The notes beneath the pieces are model-generated. The model was given only the letters and a program-made list of their open reading frames with translations, ran no database searches and was not told where the DNA came from. This document shows, one piece after another, positions 52,483-62,581 of a stretch of 64,000 nucleotides of DNA. This DNA is from an uncultured Aquimarina sp. (GTDB lineage: Bacteria; Bacteroidota; Bacteroidia; Flavobacteriales; Flavobacteriaceae), in contig CANLRN010000009.1 in the NCBI GenBank assembly GCA_947493495.1, positions 42,266 to 106,265 of the forward strand. The letters run 5' to 3'. The translations under genes and the position numbers were made by a program. The stretch's first letter is position 1. Every line of letters begins with the position of its first letter.

Positions 52483-53634
52483 ATGCATACGAAAATTACT
52501 ATTTATTTGAAGAGTTTAGTATTAATTCTAGTTTTTTGTTTGGAAAGTCCTTCACTGTTTGCGCAAACAAGAAACCCTACACCAGAAAGCTATAATCCTT
52601 ATGCTACCATCACCAACGGTAGAAGAGAACAGGTGCGATTAGGTACCGGACGTAGAAATGAGATTTTACGGAATTCAACAATTTATGATGGTCGTGGCCG
52701 TAGACTTGGAGTTGCAAGAGCTGGGCTACTTGGAGATAATAGTGATGGCCGGTCAAGGGGAGGATACAATGCAGGAGCCATGATTCAAATCAAAATTAAC
52801 GGGACTCCAAGAAATGCAGTATTGTGCTGGAATATACCCACAACCGATGGAGGAAGGAGAACAGGTTTTGTATTGACACGGGATCTTAGACATCGTTCAA
52901 TCATTGAGAGTAGAATGAGGGAAGTTAAAAGGAACCTAGCACGTGTTCGTCCAAATGACAGAAACAAAAGATCTACCACTTATTTGATTAGAACTGTGCG
53001 CTCACCGTTTCCAGATGATTCCTATACGTTTCCTAACCAAACTACTGCTCAAAACCGAATCAGATTTTATTATTTGAACAATGGCACCATTAATTTATTA
53101 GTGGACTTACCCTACAGGAGAGGTAGCGGTGGATTGCGTGTTGGAAAAGCAATTGATATGGCATCTCCAGGAAGAACGTTTCGCAGACTGGATGATGTTG
53201 CCCCTGCAACACGTAAAGTTTTTGAAGGAGGGTCACGTCGGGTTATAGGGGAGGTACAGTTCGTTTATGGTTTTGTATTCACAGATACTGGAGAAAGAGT
53301 GTATTGTTGGATCAACCGGGACTGTATAAGCTTACCGGGTTCAAGTCGTGTAGCATCTCTTGAAGAAGAAAACACCTCAATAGCAAATGAAAAGGAAAAA
53401 ACTATAGAAAATTTTGTGTACCCTAACCCGACAGACATTGGCCAAATTAGTCTAAAAACTAATTCTAATATTGAATCCGTGGATGTCTATGATGAAATTG
53501 GACGTAATTTGGGCTCAGAGTATAAAATTACTGGAAAAGAGGTGAATATCTATAGTAGTCATAAAGGAATAACTTTTGTACGTGTTATCTATTCCAATAA
53601 GGAAAGTACTGTACATAAAATAATTTGGAGATAA
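52483..53634 (+). CDS. T9SS type A sorting-domain protein, Arg-rich secreted protein of unknown function
   Basis: Signal peptide; C-terminal FVYPNPTDIGQISLKTNSNIESVDVYDEIGRNL...VRVIYSNKESTVHKIIWR. Confidence 0.85.
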   Translation: MHTKITIYLKSLVLILVFCLESPSLFAQTRNPTPESYNPYATITNGRREQVRLGTGRRNEILRNSTIYDGRGRRLGVARAGLLGDNSDGRSRGGYNAGAMIQIKINGTPRNAVLCWNIPTTDGGRRTGFVLTRDLRHRSIIESRMREVKRNLARVRPNDRNKRSTTYLIRTVRSPFPDDSYTFPNQTTAQNRIRFYYLNNGTINLLVDLPYRRGSGGLRVGKAIDMASPGRTFRRLDDVAPATRKVFEGGSRRVIGEVQFVYGFVFTDTGERVYCWINRDCISLPGSSRVASLEEENTSIANEKEKTIENFVYPNPTDIGQISLKTNSNIESVDVYDEIGRNLGSEYKITGKEVNIYSSHKGITFVRVIYSNKESTVHKIIWR

Positions 53635-53796
53635 CTTTTGTTTTCTTCTTGATTTGAGATGATAACATAAGAATTGTAATGAAATCTTCGGTATCTATAA
53701 ACTTTAACTCCTAAAACTCCTTAGAGATATTTTCTTCTATTCCATAATGCTTCGTATAAATATCTCCCAGAAATGTTTTCACATTGCAGCTATTTT

Positions 53797-53810
53797 ATAC
53801 CAATTGGTAT
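53797..53810. promoter_or_regulatory. 14-bp palindrome ATACCAATTGGTAT upstream of the GH-like gene
   Basis: Read directly. Confidence 0.4.
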
Positions 53811-53906
53811 ATCACAAAAATATTTTGACAAAAAACATATAGATATATCTAAAAACGATATCGTAGATGTATATCTAACCTAAAATAATAACATCAACTC
53901 ATTAAA

Positions 53907-56234
53907 ATGAATAAAACAGCTTTTTACTTACTATTAATCGTTTCAATAATGCAGATATCCTGTAAACAGATCGCAGAGAGTGAAATAGACCCTTATAATG
54001 TTGTTTGGAATAGTCCTTCGGCTGATGAAACAGGACAAATGCCACTTGGTAATGGTGATATCGCAGCTGGAGTTTATGCTATTGAAAATGACGCTTTGTA
54101 CTTATTACTTTCAAAGAATGATGCGTTTACCTATAATGGAGATATTTTTAAAACAGGAAAGGTGAAAATAGAGCTGAACCCCAATCCTTTTTCTTTAGGA
54201 AAAGCCTATAAGCAAACTCTTGATCTTAATACTGGATCTATTCAGATTATAGCGGATGAAGTAGAAATACGTGTTTGGGCAGATGCCAACAACCCTGTTT
54301 ATCATGTAGAGGTGAATTCGCCCGAACAAATTTCTGTAAAGGCAAATGTTGAAACGTGGGAACGTTTTGATAATGCCAGCTACAATCGTTCAGGACAGCC
54401 CTTGGATCATCCTACACAAGATGTTGTCATAAAAAAGGATAATCAAATCATAACCTACTATGCTGTAGGTGATAGAAGTGTTTATCCTACTGAACTGAAA
54501 TATTATGAGGTTGAACATATGGCATCAGAATATCCAGATCCGTATCGTTTTAACACTTTTGGAAACCTGATTGAAAGTCCTTCGCTTAAATTGAAAAAAG
54601 GTACTTTGTCAGGCAATGGAAAGTCATTTGATATACGTATACATGCGAGAGGAGAGCAAGAAGAAGACATCAATAAATGGCTTACAAAACTAAAACAACA
54701 GACTAAGCACATTAATATTGCTAAAGATTGGTCTTTACATAAAGCTTGGTGGAAAACATTCTGGAGTCAAAGCTGGATTAGGGTAACAGATAATACCATT
54801 CTCCCAGAACAACGTAACCAACTAGATCATGAAGCCTATAAAACCTTTAGGGAGGTAGGCGATGATGGTGCATTGGTTGGTCAAAGTTATACGATGTTTC
54901 GTTATTTAATGGCCTGCCAGAGTAGAGGGCGTATTCAAACTAAGTTTAACGGTGGAATTTTTACCCAACCGCTTAGATACTCAAAAAAACCACGTAGGCT
55001 TAGAGTAAAACAAGTTAGTGATAGTCTATACTTTAGTCATGTAGATGATAGACTCTGGGGGAGACGTTTTACCTTTCAAAATCAAAGGTTATTGTATTGG
55101 CCTATGTTAATGAGTGGTGATAAAGAACTCGTAAAACCGTTTTTTGATTATTATATAAATATGCTTCCTGTTAGAAAAGAAATCAATAAGGCTTGGTTTG
55201 GACATGATGGCGCTTATTTTCGTGAAAATATAGAGCCGACTGGAGGTGAAAGGGATTGTGGTCCTTCTGCTATTTTTGGAGATCATATTGATGAAAAACC
55301 TAGAAAAACATTACCTGGTAAAAATACTGGTCTATGGCACCATGCACATTATTTTACATCTGGTTTGGAAACGGTAACGATGATGATTGCGTATACTAAA
55401 TACTTTGAAGATACTAATTTCAGTAAAGAAGTTTTGGTTCCTTTTGCCCGTGAGATACTAACTTGGTATGACCAACATTATGAAAGAGACGAAAAAGGAA
55501 AACTAAGATTGGATCCTGCACAGGCAGCAGAGACATGGTGGACCACAGTAAACCCTACCACTGATGTATCGGGCCTTTTGCACAATTTAGATGAACTGAT
55601 TGCCATGAATATTGGTACTGAAATAGATAAAAACAATTGGAAACGTTTACGAAAAGAAATCCCTGAAATTCATTTAAGAGAAATTGAGGGTAAACTAGCT
55701 ATTGTTCCAGGATTAGATTGGAAAAAAAGGCAGAATGCAGAAAACCCTGAATTGTATCCTGTATTTCCATTCAGAAGATTCGGTCTCGGAATGGGCACAG
55801 AAGATATTGTTGACTGGACCATGCAAAATCGTCTCCACAAAAATTACTTTAATTATAAGTGTTGGACGCAAGACCAAATTATTTGGGCGTATGCGGGCAA
55901 TGCTATGGAAGCTAAAAAAGGTCTTGTGGAACGCTATAAAAATACGTCACCTAGATGTAGATTTCCATTATACGGAAGTGAGGGCCCAGATTCTTGCCCT
56001 GACTTTGATCATTTTGGAGCTGGAAGTACTGCACTGCAAAGAATGTTGGTACAGGAAGCAAATGGAAAAATACTGCTTTTACCCGCATGGTCCAAGAGTT
56101 GGGATGTTAATTTTAAATTACACCTTTCCAAAAACACAACCATACAAGGAGAGGTCAAAGGTGGGGTATTACAAAATTGGTCTGTATATCCTGAATCAAG
56201 GAAAAAAGATGTAGTACTTCATGAACTTCAGTAA
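53907..56234 (+). CDS. DUF5703-type glycoside-hydrolase-like lipoprotein (six-hairpin glycosidase-like)
   Basis: Lipobox MQISCKQ; NVVWNSPSADETGQMPLGNGDIAAGVYAIENDALYLLLSKNDAF; LRLDPAQAAETWWTTVNPTTDVSGLL. Confidence 0.75.
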   Translation: MNKTAFYLLLIVSIMQISCKQIAESEIDPYNVVWNSPSADETGQMPLGNGDIAAGVYAIENDALYLLLSKNDAFTYNGDIFKTGKVKIELNPNPFSLGKAYKQTLDLNTGSIQIIADEVEIRVWADANNPVYHVEVNSPEQISVKANVETWERFDNASYNRSGQPLDHPTQDVVIKKDNQIITYYAVGDRSVYPTELKYYEVEHMASEYPDPYRFNTFGNLIESPSLKLKKGTLSGNGKSFDIRIHARGEQEEDINKWLTKLKQQTKHINIAKDWSLHKAWWKTFWSQSWIRVTDNTILPEQRNQLDHEAYKTFREVGDDGALVGQSYTMFRYLMACQSRGRIQTKFNGGIFTQPLRYSKKPRRLRVKQVSDSLYFSHVDDRLWGRRFTFQNQRLLYWPMLMSGDKELVKPFFDYYINMLPVRKEINKAWFGHDGAYFRENIEPTGGERDCGPSAIFGDHIDEKPRKTLPGKNTGLWHHAHYFTSGLETVTMMIAYTKYFEDTNFSKEVLVPFAREILTWYDQHYERDEKGKLRLDPAQAAETWWTTVNPTTDVSGLLHNLDELIAMNIGTEIDKNNWKRLRKEIPEIHLREIEGKLAIVPGLDWKKRQNAENPELYPVFPFRRFGLGMGTEDIVDWTMQNRLHKNYFNYKCWTQDQIIWAYAGNAMEAKKGLVERYKNTSPRCRFPLYGSEGPDSCPDFDHFGAGSTALQRMLVQEANGKILLLPAWSKSWDVNFKLHLSKNTTIQGEVKGGVLQNWSVYPESRKKDVVLHELQ

Positions 56235-56487
56235 TAATTATGAATATTGAAGATACTTTATCTTATTTAATTTATAAAAAATGTTTAGAATGCTATTGAA
56301 ATACAATCTAAAATTGAATAATTATAATTTATGCTTATTCGCTTGTTTCCCTTTTATATATTTTCATAAAGTATGAAATTACTAGAATTTACAAAGCATT
56401 TTCCTGATGAGGAAAGTTGCAAATCGGTTTTTAAAGCCTACAATAGCTATCCATCGTTTACATTAATACAATAATTGATCTTGATCC

Positions 56488-56524
56488 AAAATCTCTTGTC
56501 CCCTATAAGGATCAAGAGATTTTA
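56488..56524. terminator. Terminator-like hairpin AAATCTCTTG...CAAGAGATTT
   Basis: 10-bp perfect arms followed by TTAATTAT. Confidence 0.5.
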
Positions 56525-57313
56525 ATTATAAACTCATTTAAGGTTGTTACAACTCATAGAGAGAACCTGTATCAAGAACTATGGTACATTTTTAATGTAT
56601 TATTATTTCACTCTTATTTTTCCTGAAAAAACTATGGCTCATACTTCGACTTAGTTCAGTATACCTACATATACTTGATTTTTTTTCACAATGAATTCAA
56701 AGTACAAGGGTATAAAATATATCTCCAAAAAAATAAGATTCAAAACAGCTGTATTCCCGTAAAAAAAACACTAATAAAACGTAACTAATTGTTTTTTAAC
56801 TACATATATACCTTTTATTAACCTCTTTCAAAAGCTACATTAACCTTTTGCTAACCTAAAACTTAGCATTAGGAACTAAAAAATATTCAATTTTACAGAA
56901 CAAATACAAATGAAGTAAAAGCTTCGATAAAACTGAACTAAATACTAGTTCAAATCCTTAGGAAATACAATGCTAGTTATAATTCTAATTTATCGAAAAT
57001 TAAAATTGTAAATGGTATAAATACCAACTTTTATACTACAAAAAAATAAAACTAATTTAAAACCTTTTACATATGAAAAATCAACTCAAACTTCACTTTT
57101 TTGGATCAAACTTCGCATACTGATTTCAAAATCTAGTTTTCAAAAAAATCTGTGAATTTAATACCAAAAATAGATTTCGTATAAGCAACAAAACGGTTAC
57201 TAGGTTCACTGACAAATTATACATCATAAATCGATCATTGAGAAATGTTCTTCATTACCGTAAACAATACTGTACTAAGTCATCTCCAAGATTGATACTA
57301 TAAAACTCATACA

Positions 57314-60300
57314 ATGAAAAAATTAAAATTAATACTATTTGGTTTCTGCTTGTGTACTTATTTCATGAGTAATGCACAATTCATTTTTTCAAATGAAAGT
57401 TTTGAAAGCCCTGAAACCATAATTGGACCAGATGGCAAAGAACAAGAACATTATGGAATATGGATAGATGGCGGTTCGGATGCATATACTGTAACTTCAG
57501 AGAAGTATGATGGAGCACAAAGTTTTGTAATTACCAAGACCCCTGACCCAGACAAACCTAATTATGCATCTATATATACCGTACCTATCGATCTAACAGG
57601 AGTATCTAGCGCCTCATTAGATTTTAAATACCTGATAACTAATTCTCCAGGAAATTTTGATGAACCCGGTAGCTTTTTTATCGAAATATCCTCTGATGGA
57701 GGAGAGACTTTTCAGAGAGTAAGAACGTATGATTTGGCTGATGAAACTATTATAAAATCTACAAAGGCTGCTTTCGTTTCAGAGTGTGAAGCTGGGTGTA
57801 AAGATGTTTTTCCACTTGGTGGTGTGCCCTTAACACTTTGTAAAGCAGATTGTGCGGATACCTACCTTATAATGGCGAATAGAGATTATATTGATGATCT
57901 ATTAAAAGATTATTGGTCTACAAAAACAGTTACATTGCCTTCTTCAATGTTCTCAAATATGACGGTTATCAGAATTCAAAGTGATTTTTTAGACGTCAAT
58001 AAACCCACTAAATTGTATCTAGACGAACTAAAGATGTTAACCAACGGTCAACCAGAACTTTCTGCTGATACTGTAGTGGCCAGTTCTGATCCCAAAAATA
58101 CGAAGACAGTTGTAGACGAAGATTTTCAAGGGTTTTCTTCACTAGCTGACTGGGGAATTTGGCAAGATGGTGGTCGAAATGTTTATATTACTGATTATCT
58201 AGCAGTTAATGATAATGGCGACTTAGGTGGATTTGGAATTGGTATGCGAAATTTCTTTTCTGGAAGATCCAATGGCGTAGTAAATGGGGTGGATTTAGGG
58301 TTTCAAAAACCCACCTACTCTTCTATCGTAACTAAAAATCTAGATCTCACTGGAATACAAGATCTGGATCTGAGTTTTTCATTCGTAGCCTACAATATGA
58401 AAATAACTGATGATCATGTTGTGGATAAAGCGCAAGTACCCGATATAAAAGGAGTACCTGTAGATGTATATGTAGAAGGTCCTGATTATGTAAATATTTC
58501 TATATCTACAGATTCTGGATATACTTTCAAACACCTAAGAAGACTTACCTATGGTGTGGATTTTCTAAATCTTGTACGTCAGGATATAAACATAAACATA
58601 CCGGGTAATATTTTATCAACAGATGATAATTCGGGCGATCCAATACTAAATACAAATGCACTAACGACAACAACACAAATAAAGATACAATGTTTCTCGG
58701 ATACGGATGACCAACAGTTCTATGTTGATAATATAAAGTTAACAAAATATGGCACAAATTCTTCTCCAAAAGGAACTCCAAGAGACCTGAATTGGGAAAG
58801 TTATGAGCAAACTTATTTATATGCAGACCCTACGTTTCTTAATGGGGATACTTATGAATTAATCAATAGTAAATTACTAGCTCCCGACGTCTATGAATCT
58901 AGAAGTTTTTTAAACTCGGATTCTGATGTTGTCGAGGAAGATGGAGAAATAATACCAGGTACATTTGGTGTGGTAGAATTTTCGGATTGTAGCGATCATT
59001 CCACGCTAACAGATATCCCCTGGACAGAAAATCAAAGACACATCGATCAAAGTTTAGATCCGGAGTTGGGGAAATATATATTTAATTTTCACTCGCATCT
59101 GGATGAGGACACAGAACGGTGTCGTACTATCAAATATGCTGATCGGATGCGATGTGAGATTAAAACTAAAGAAGATTCTGGTGATGATAAAAAAGGGCTT
59201 GAGGGTGAAACACATTTTTATGCCTGGAAAATGAAACTACCATCAGATTTTCTGGGATCTAACAAATTCACACATTTACACCAAATCAAACCCGTAGCTG
59301 GTGACCATGCCGGTATGCCTACCATTACGCTTACTGCTAATGGTAAAAAAGTTGACCCTGATACAGGAGTAGAATATGCAAATCCTGAACTAAGATTGCG
59401 TTATGCAGGATTGTCAGACTCACAAGTAACAGTAGATGTTATTGACCTTAATCTATTAAAAGGAAAATGGATTCAGTTTGTAGAAAAAGTGCATTTTGGT
59501 ATCTCAGATGAAGGTCGTTATGAATTGCTAGTGTATGATCCTATTAATGGTAGTGTAGACAATCCCATATTCACTTTTGAATCCTATAGTTTACAGACCT
59601 GGAAAAGTGCAGGCTTGTCTGGTGATGAGAATGATCCGGACTGTTTTGTTCGCCCAAAATGGGGAATCTATAGAAGTAATGCAGAACCCGAGAAACTAGG
59701 GGATGAAATCATTGGCTTTGCAGATTTTACAATCCTCGAGGTAACGGATAAGGAAGATGGTCTTTATGGGGATCTTACAAAATTTGCAGAATATGCAGAA
59801 GGACTAGAAGGTACTGGAGAAGAAGTAACCTCTCTTGTTTTCGAACCAGATCCTACTAAGGTATATACTATAGATTCTGAAAGCGGATACCGCTTATCTG
59901 CTTCAGGAAGTTCTGAAACTGCCGAGGCTGTAAGTATAAGTACTACCGGAAAAGAAGTACAATGGCAATTTGTACCAAATGGTGATAACTGGCACATTCA
60001 GTTATATGATCCCAATGGAGAATTTTCACTTCCACGAATACGCGCTCAAAAAAACACCGATCCTATTGCTGATATGCAATCGACAGGTTCAACGGGTGGA
60101 TGGACACAATATACTATAGTTGGAAACATATCCTCTCCTGGTTATTTTTTTCTAACCATACCCGGTGCACCAACAACTAACAAACGACTACAGCTAAATG
60201 ATAGTGGAGAAGTAAGTCTAACCACAACCGCTGTATCCGATGAGTCAGTAAGCTTTAAGTTTACAGAAATCACCCCAGAATCCGAGCTATTCGAGCCAGA

Positions 60301-62545
60301 TCCAACACTGGCATACATTATTGAATCTGAAAGTGGATACCGCTTATCTGCTTCTGGTAGCTCTGAAACCGCCGAAGCCATAAGTGCAAGTGAAAATGCT
60401 ATAGGAAGCACCGTAGAATGGAAATTTGTACAAAAAGGTGATAAATGGCTTCTTCAATTGTATGATTTCGCTGGAGAATTTTCACTTCCCCGTATACGTG
60501 CTAATAGAAACACTAATCCTATTGCCGATATGGAATCTACCAGTTCATCAGGTAGATGGACGCAGTTTACTATAGAACCGAACTTGGCCTCTCCTGGGTA
60601 TTACTTTCTAACGATACCAGGTGCACCAACCGGGAACCAACGATTACAACTAAAACATAATGGTGATGTAACCTTAACCACAACAGATGTGGTGGATACG
60701 TCGGTTAGCTTTACCTTTACCAAAGTAGCTGTTTCACCTACTCTAGTAACTATAGGAGAAGTTGCACTAACAGAAAATGGCGACTATACGAATATAGGTA
60801 CGGCAGAATTGGATGACTCTGAAATTTTTCTTTACCATCATTTAAGCATTACAGATATCCCGGAAGATTACCATGGTGCTGAAATTGTGGTAGCTAATGA
60901 AGATAGTTTTACAGTACATCCAAATGATAATGGATATCATTACTTTTTAGCACCAACGCAGTTTAACACTTCAGGATTTCCTGAAGGACATCCTGCTCAC
61001 AACAATACTAATGTAAGTTGGGTCGGAGATGGTGGTAGTTATAATTATTATGATTATAGTTTAGGTGCTGATCCTACTCCAACAAAAATCCCAGCATCCG
61101 TTTATAAATTTGAACATACCGATGATATTACGTATTTAAAAGAGGCGTATCATACTTCTCATATAATGAGACGAGGACTTTCAGATACTAATATGTTTGA
61201 CGAGCCTGTATTAAAATTATTGGTAACAGGAGGTCTATTATCAATAAATAGAATTGATAAAGATCAAGATCAACCACTTAACTTTTTTTCTGTTTTCTTC
61301 GCTAATATGGAAACTATGGATATTGCTGTAAATCCAACCAATACAAATATTGACGTTACCGTAGAGCTAGAAAAAAATGATCAGTTAGTAGTTGCAGCAA
61401 AAAACCTCGATGATGCAAAAGATTTTATTGGAAACAATACTGCCCTAAATATTAATCCCAAAACACACCCTGAGCCTATTGGCACACTTGGTAATGAAGA
61501 TTTTGTAGATGAGCCTAGTCATGTCAAAGCTGATTTCAATGGCAATAACAAAGTTGAGGTTTATGAAAAATTCATTGTAGATATAAATCCTACATCTGGA
61601 TTAGACAATGTAACTTTTGTTGGACCTATGGTAAGTGGAAACGTAGGGATAGAATTTCCACATATAGTACAAGAAAATAAAACAAATTATAACTGCGAAA
61701 TTTGTAAAGATTATGATGTAGCAACTCCTTTAATTCTTGGTTTTTCAAATGATGAAGTAAAACCAGGTGCTAAAGTTTATGAAGAAAGATTCGAGCATTA
61801 TCCAAAAAAGAATGATAATACATATGCCAATTGTCTTTCAGCAATTCCTTATGCTACATATAAGACTAATCAAGAGACTCAAGTAATCATCCCAAAATGG
61901 TCCAATAATGATTTTGTTATTTGGTCTGAAGGTTCAGAATATGATAATTGTACAGTTGATCTTAAGGACATTAGAATTTATAATAATTTGAATTCGTACC
62001 TTATTGTTGGCTTACCAAATGGAGCACCAGATATGCCTTCTGAATATGGTTGGGAAAAATTAATGGAGAAACACGCTCCTACAGATCAAGTTATAATAAA
62101 TAGTTATAGATTATTCAAATTAAAAATCACTGTTGATAATCAATTGGTACAGTTTATTCCGGCTGAAGCTTTAGTATGGGGAGCTTCAAGTGAATATAAT
62201 ATTTTAACTATTGAAGAATATGTAGGTGCTACCGGAGCAAAAACGATACACAGCTCCAATGCGCAAAATAATACTAGCAGTATACCCCATAACAGTTCGT
62301 CGGATATTATGCAACTCTATCCCAACCCAACGGATAGTACGGTTACTCTAAAACTTAGTAAAGCTACCCCAGCTCAAGTTGCAATTTATGATGTCCAAGG
62401 GATAAAAATAGATCAATTAGACTATACAAAAGATCATACAACTAATGGATTAGAAATAGATTTAAACTCATATTCTAAGGGGTTGTATATTATTAAAGCA
62501 TCGCAAGATAATGATACCTATGTGCAAAAAATATCCAAGCAATAG
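57314..62545 (+). CDS. Giant multidomain secreted protein: polysaccharide-lyase-like jelly-roll domain, tandem duplicated module, unclassified C-terminal region, T9SS type A sorting domain
   Basis: Signal peptide; FNFHSHLDEDTERCRTIKYADRMRCEIKT...FTHLHQIKP...RPKWGIYRSN...DEIIGFADFTILEV; two copies of FEPDPT..Y.I.SESGYRLSASGSSETAEA; C-terminal LYPNPTDSTVTLKLSKATPAQVAIYDVQG...YIIKASQDNDTYVQKISKQ. Confidence 0.8.
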   Translation: MKKLKLILFGFCLCTYFMSNAQFIFSNESFESPETIIGPDGKEQEHYGIWIDGGSDAYTVTSEKYDGAQSFVITKTPDPDKPNYASIYTVPIDLTGVSSASLDFKYLITNSPGNFDEPGSFFIEISSDGGETFQRVRTYDLADETIIKSTKAAFVSECEAGCKDVFPLGGVPLTLCKADCADTYLIMANRDYIDDLLKDYWSTKTVTLPSSMFSNMTVIRIQSDFLDVNKPTKLYLDELKMLTNGQPELSADTVVASSDPKNTKTVVDEDFQGFSSLADWGIWQDGGRNVYITDYLAVNDNGDLGGFGIGMRNFFSGRSNGVVNGVDLGFQKPTYSSIVTKNLDLTGIQDLDLSFSFVAYNMKITDDHVVDKAQVPDIKGVPVDVYVEGPDYVNISISTDSGYTFKHLRRLTYGVDFLNLVRQDININIPGNILSTDDNSGDPILNTNALTTTTQIKIQCFSDTDDQQFYVDNIKLTKYGTNSSPKGTPRDLNWESYEQTYLYADPTFLNGDTYELINSKLLAPDVYESRSFLNSDSDVVEEDGEIIPGTFGVVEFSDCSDHSTLTDIPWTENQRHIDQSLDPELGKYIFNFHSHLDEDTERCRTIKYADRMRCEIKTKEDSGDDKKGLEGETHFYAWKMKLPSDFLGSNKFTHLHQIKPVAGDHAGMPTITLTANGKKVDPDTGVEYANPELRLRYAGLSDSQVTVDVIDLNLLKGKWIQFVEKVHFGISDEGRYELLVYDPINGSVDNPIFTFESYSLQTWKSAGLSGDENDPDCFVRPKWGIYRSNAEPEKLGDEIIGFADFTILEVTDKEDGLYGDLTKFAEYAEGLEGTGEEVTSLVFEPDPTKVYTIDSESGYRLSASGSSETAEAVSISTTGKEVQWQFVPNGDNWHIQLYDPNGEFSLPRIRAQKNTDPIADMQSTGSTGGWTQYTIVGNISSPGYFFLTIPGAPTTNKRLQLNDSGEVSLTTTAVSDESVSFKFTEITPESELFEPDPTLAYIIESESGYRLSASGSSETAEAISASENAIGSTVEWKFVQKGDKWLLQLYDFAGEFSLPRIRANRNTNPIADMESTSSSGRWTQFTIEPNLASPGYYFLTIPGAPTGNQRLQLKHNGDVTLTTTDVVDTSVSFTFTKVAVSPTLVTIGEVALTENGDYTNIGTAELDDSEIFLYHHLSITDIPEDYHGAEIVVANEDSFTVHPNDNGYHYFLAPTQFNTSGFPEGHPAHNNTNVSWVGDGGSYNYYDYSLGADPTPTKIPASVYKFEHTDDITYLKEAYHTSHIMRRGLSDTNMFDEPVLKLLVTGGLLSINRIDKDQDQPLNFFSVFFANMETMDIAVNPTNTNIDVTVELEKNDQLVVAAKNLDDAKDFIGNNTALNINPKTHPEPIGTLGNEDFVDEPSHVKADFNGNNKVEVYEKFIVDINPTSGLDNVTFVGPMVSGNVGIEFPHIVQENKTNYNCEICKDYDVATPLILGFSNDEVKPGAKVYEERFEHYPKKNDNTYANCLSAIPYATYKTNQETQVIIPKWSNNDFVIWSEGSEYDNCTVDLKDIRIYNNLNSYLIVGLPNGAPDMPSEYGWEKLMEKHAPTDQVIINSYRLFKLKITVDNQLVQFIPAEALVWGASSEYNILTIEEYVGATGAKTIHSSNAQNNTSSIPHNSSSDIMQLYPNPTDSTVTLKLSKATPAQVAIYDVQGIKIDQLDYTKDHTTNGLEIDLNSYSKGLYIIKASQDNDTYVQKISKQ
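59842..60720 (+). repeat. In-frame tandem duplication of an approx. 145-aa module within the giant protein
   Basis: SESGYRLSASGSSETAEA ... FSLPRIRA..NT.PIADM.ST.S.G.WTQ.TI....SPGY.FLTIPGAPT.N.RLQL...G.V.LTTT.V.D.SVSF.FT occurs twice. Confidence 0.9.
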
Positions 62546-62581
62546 AGCTTATTAAAAAAGTAGTTTAAATTTTAAAATAAA

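Noticed and set aside
56235-57313. Long 1.08-kb intergenic region as a coding or ncRNA locus
   Set aside because: AT-rich with many stops in all frames; only a terminator-like hairpin and a partial repeat-like fragment (caatagctatcc) could be seen.
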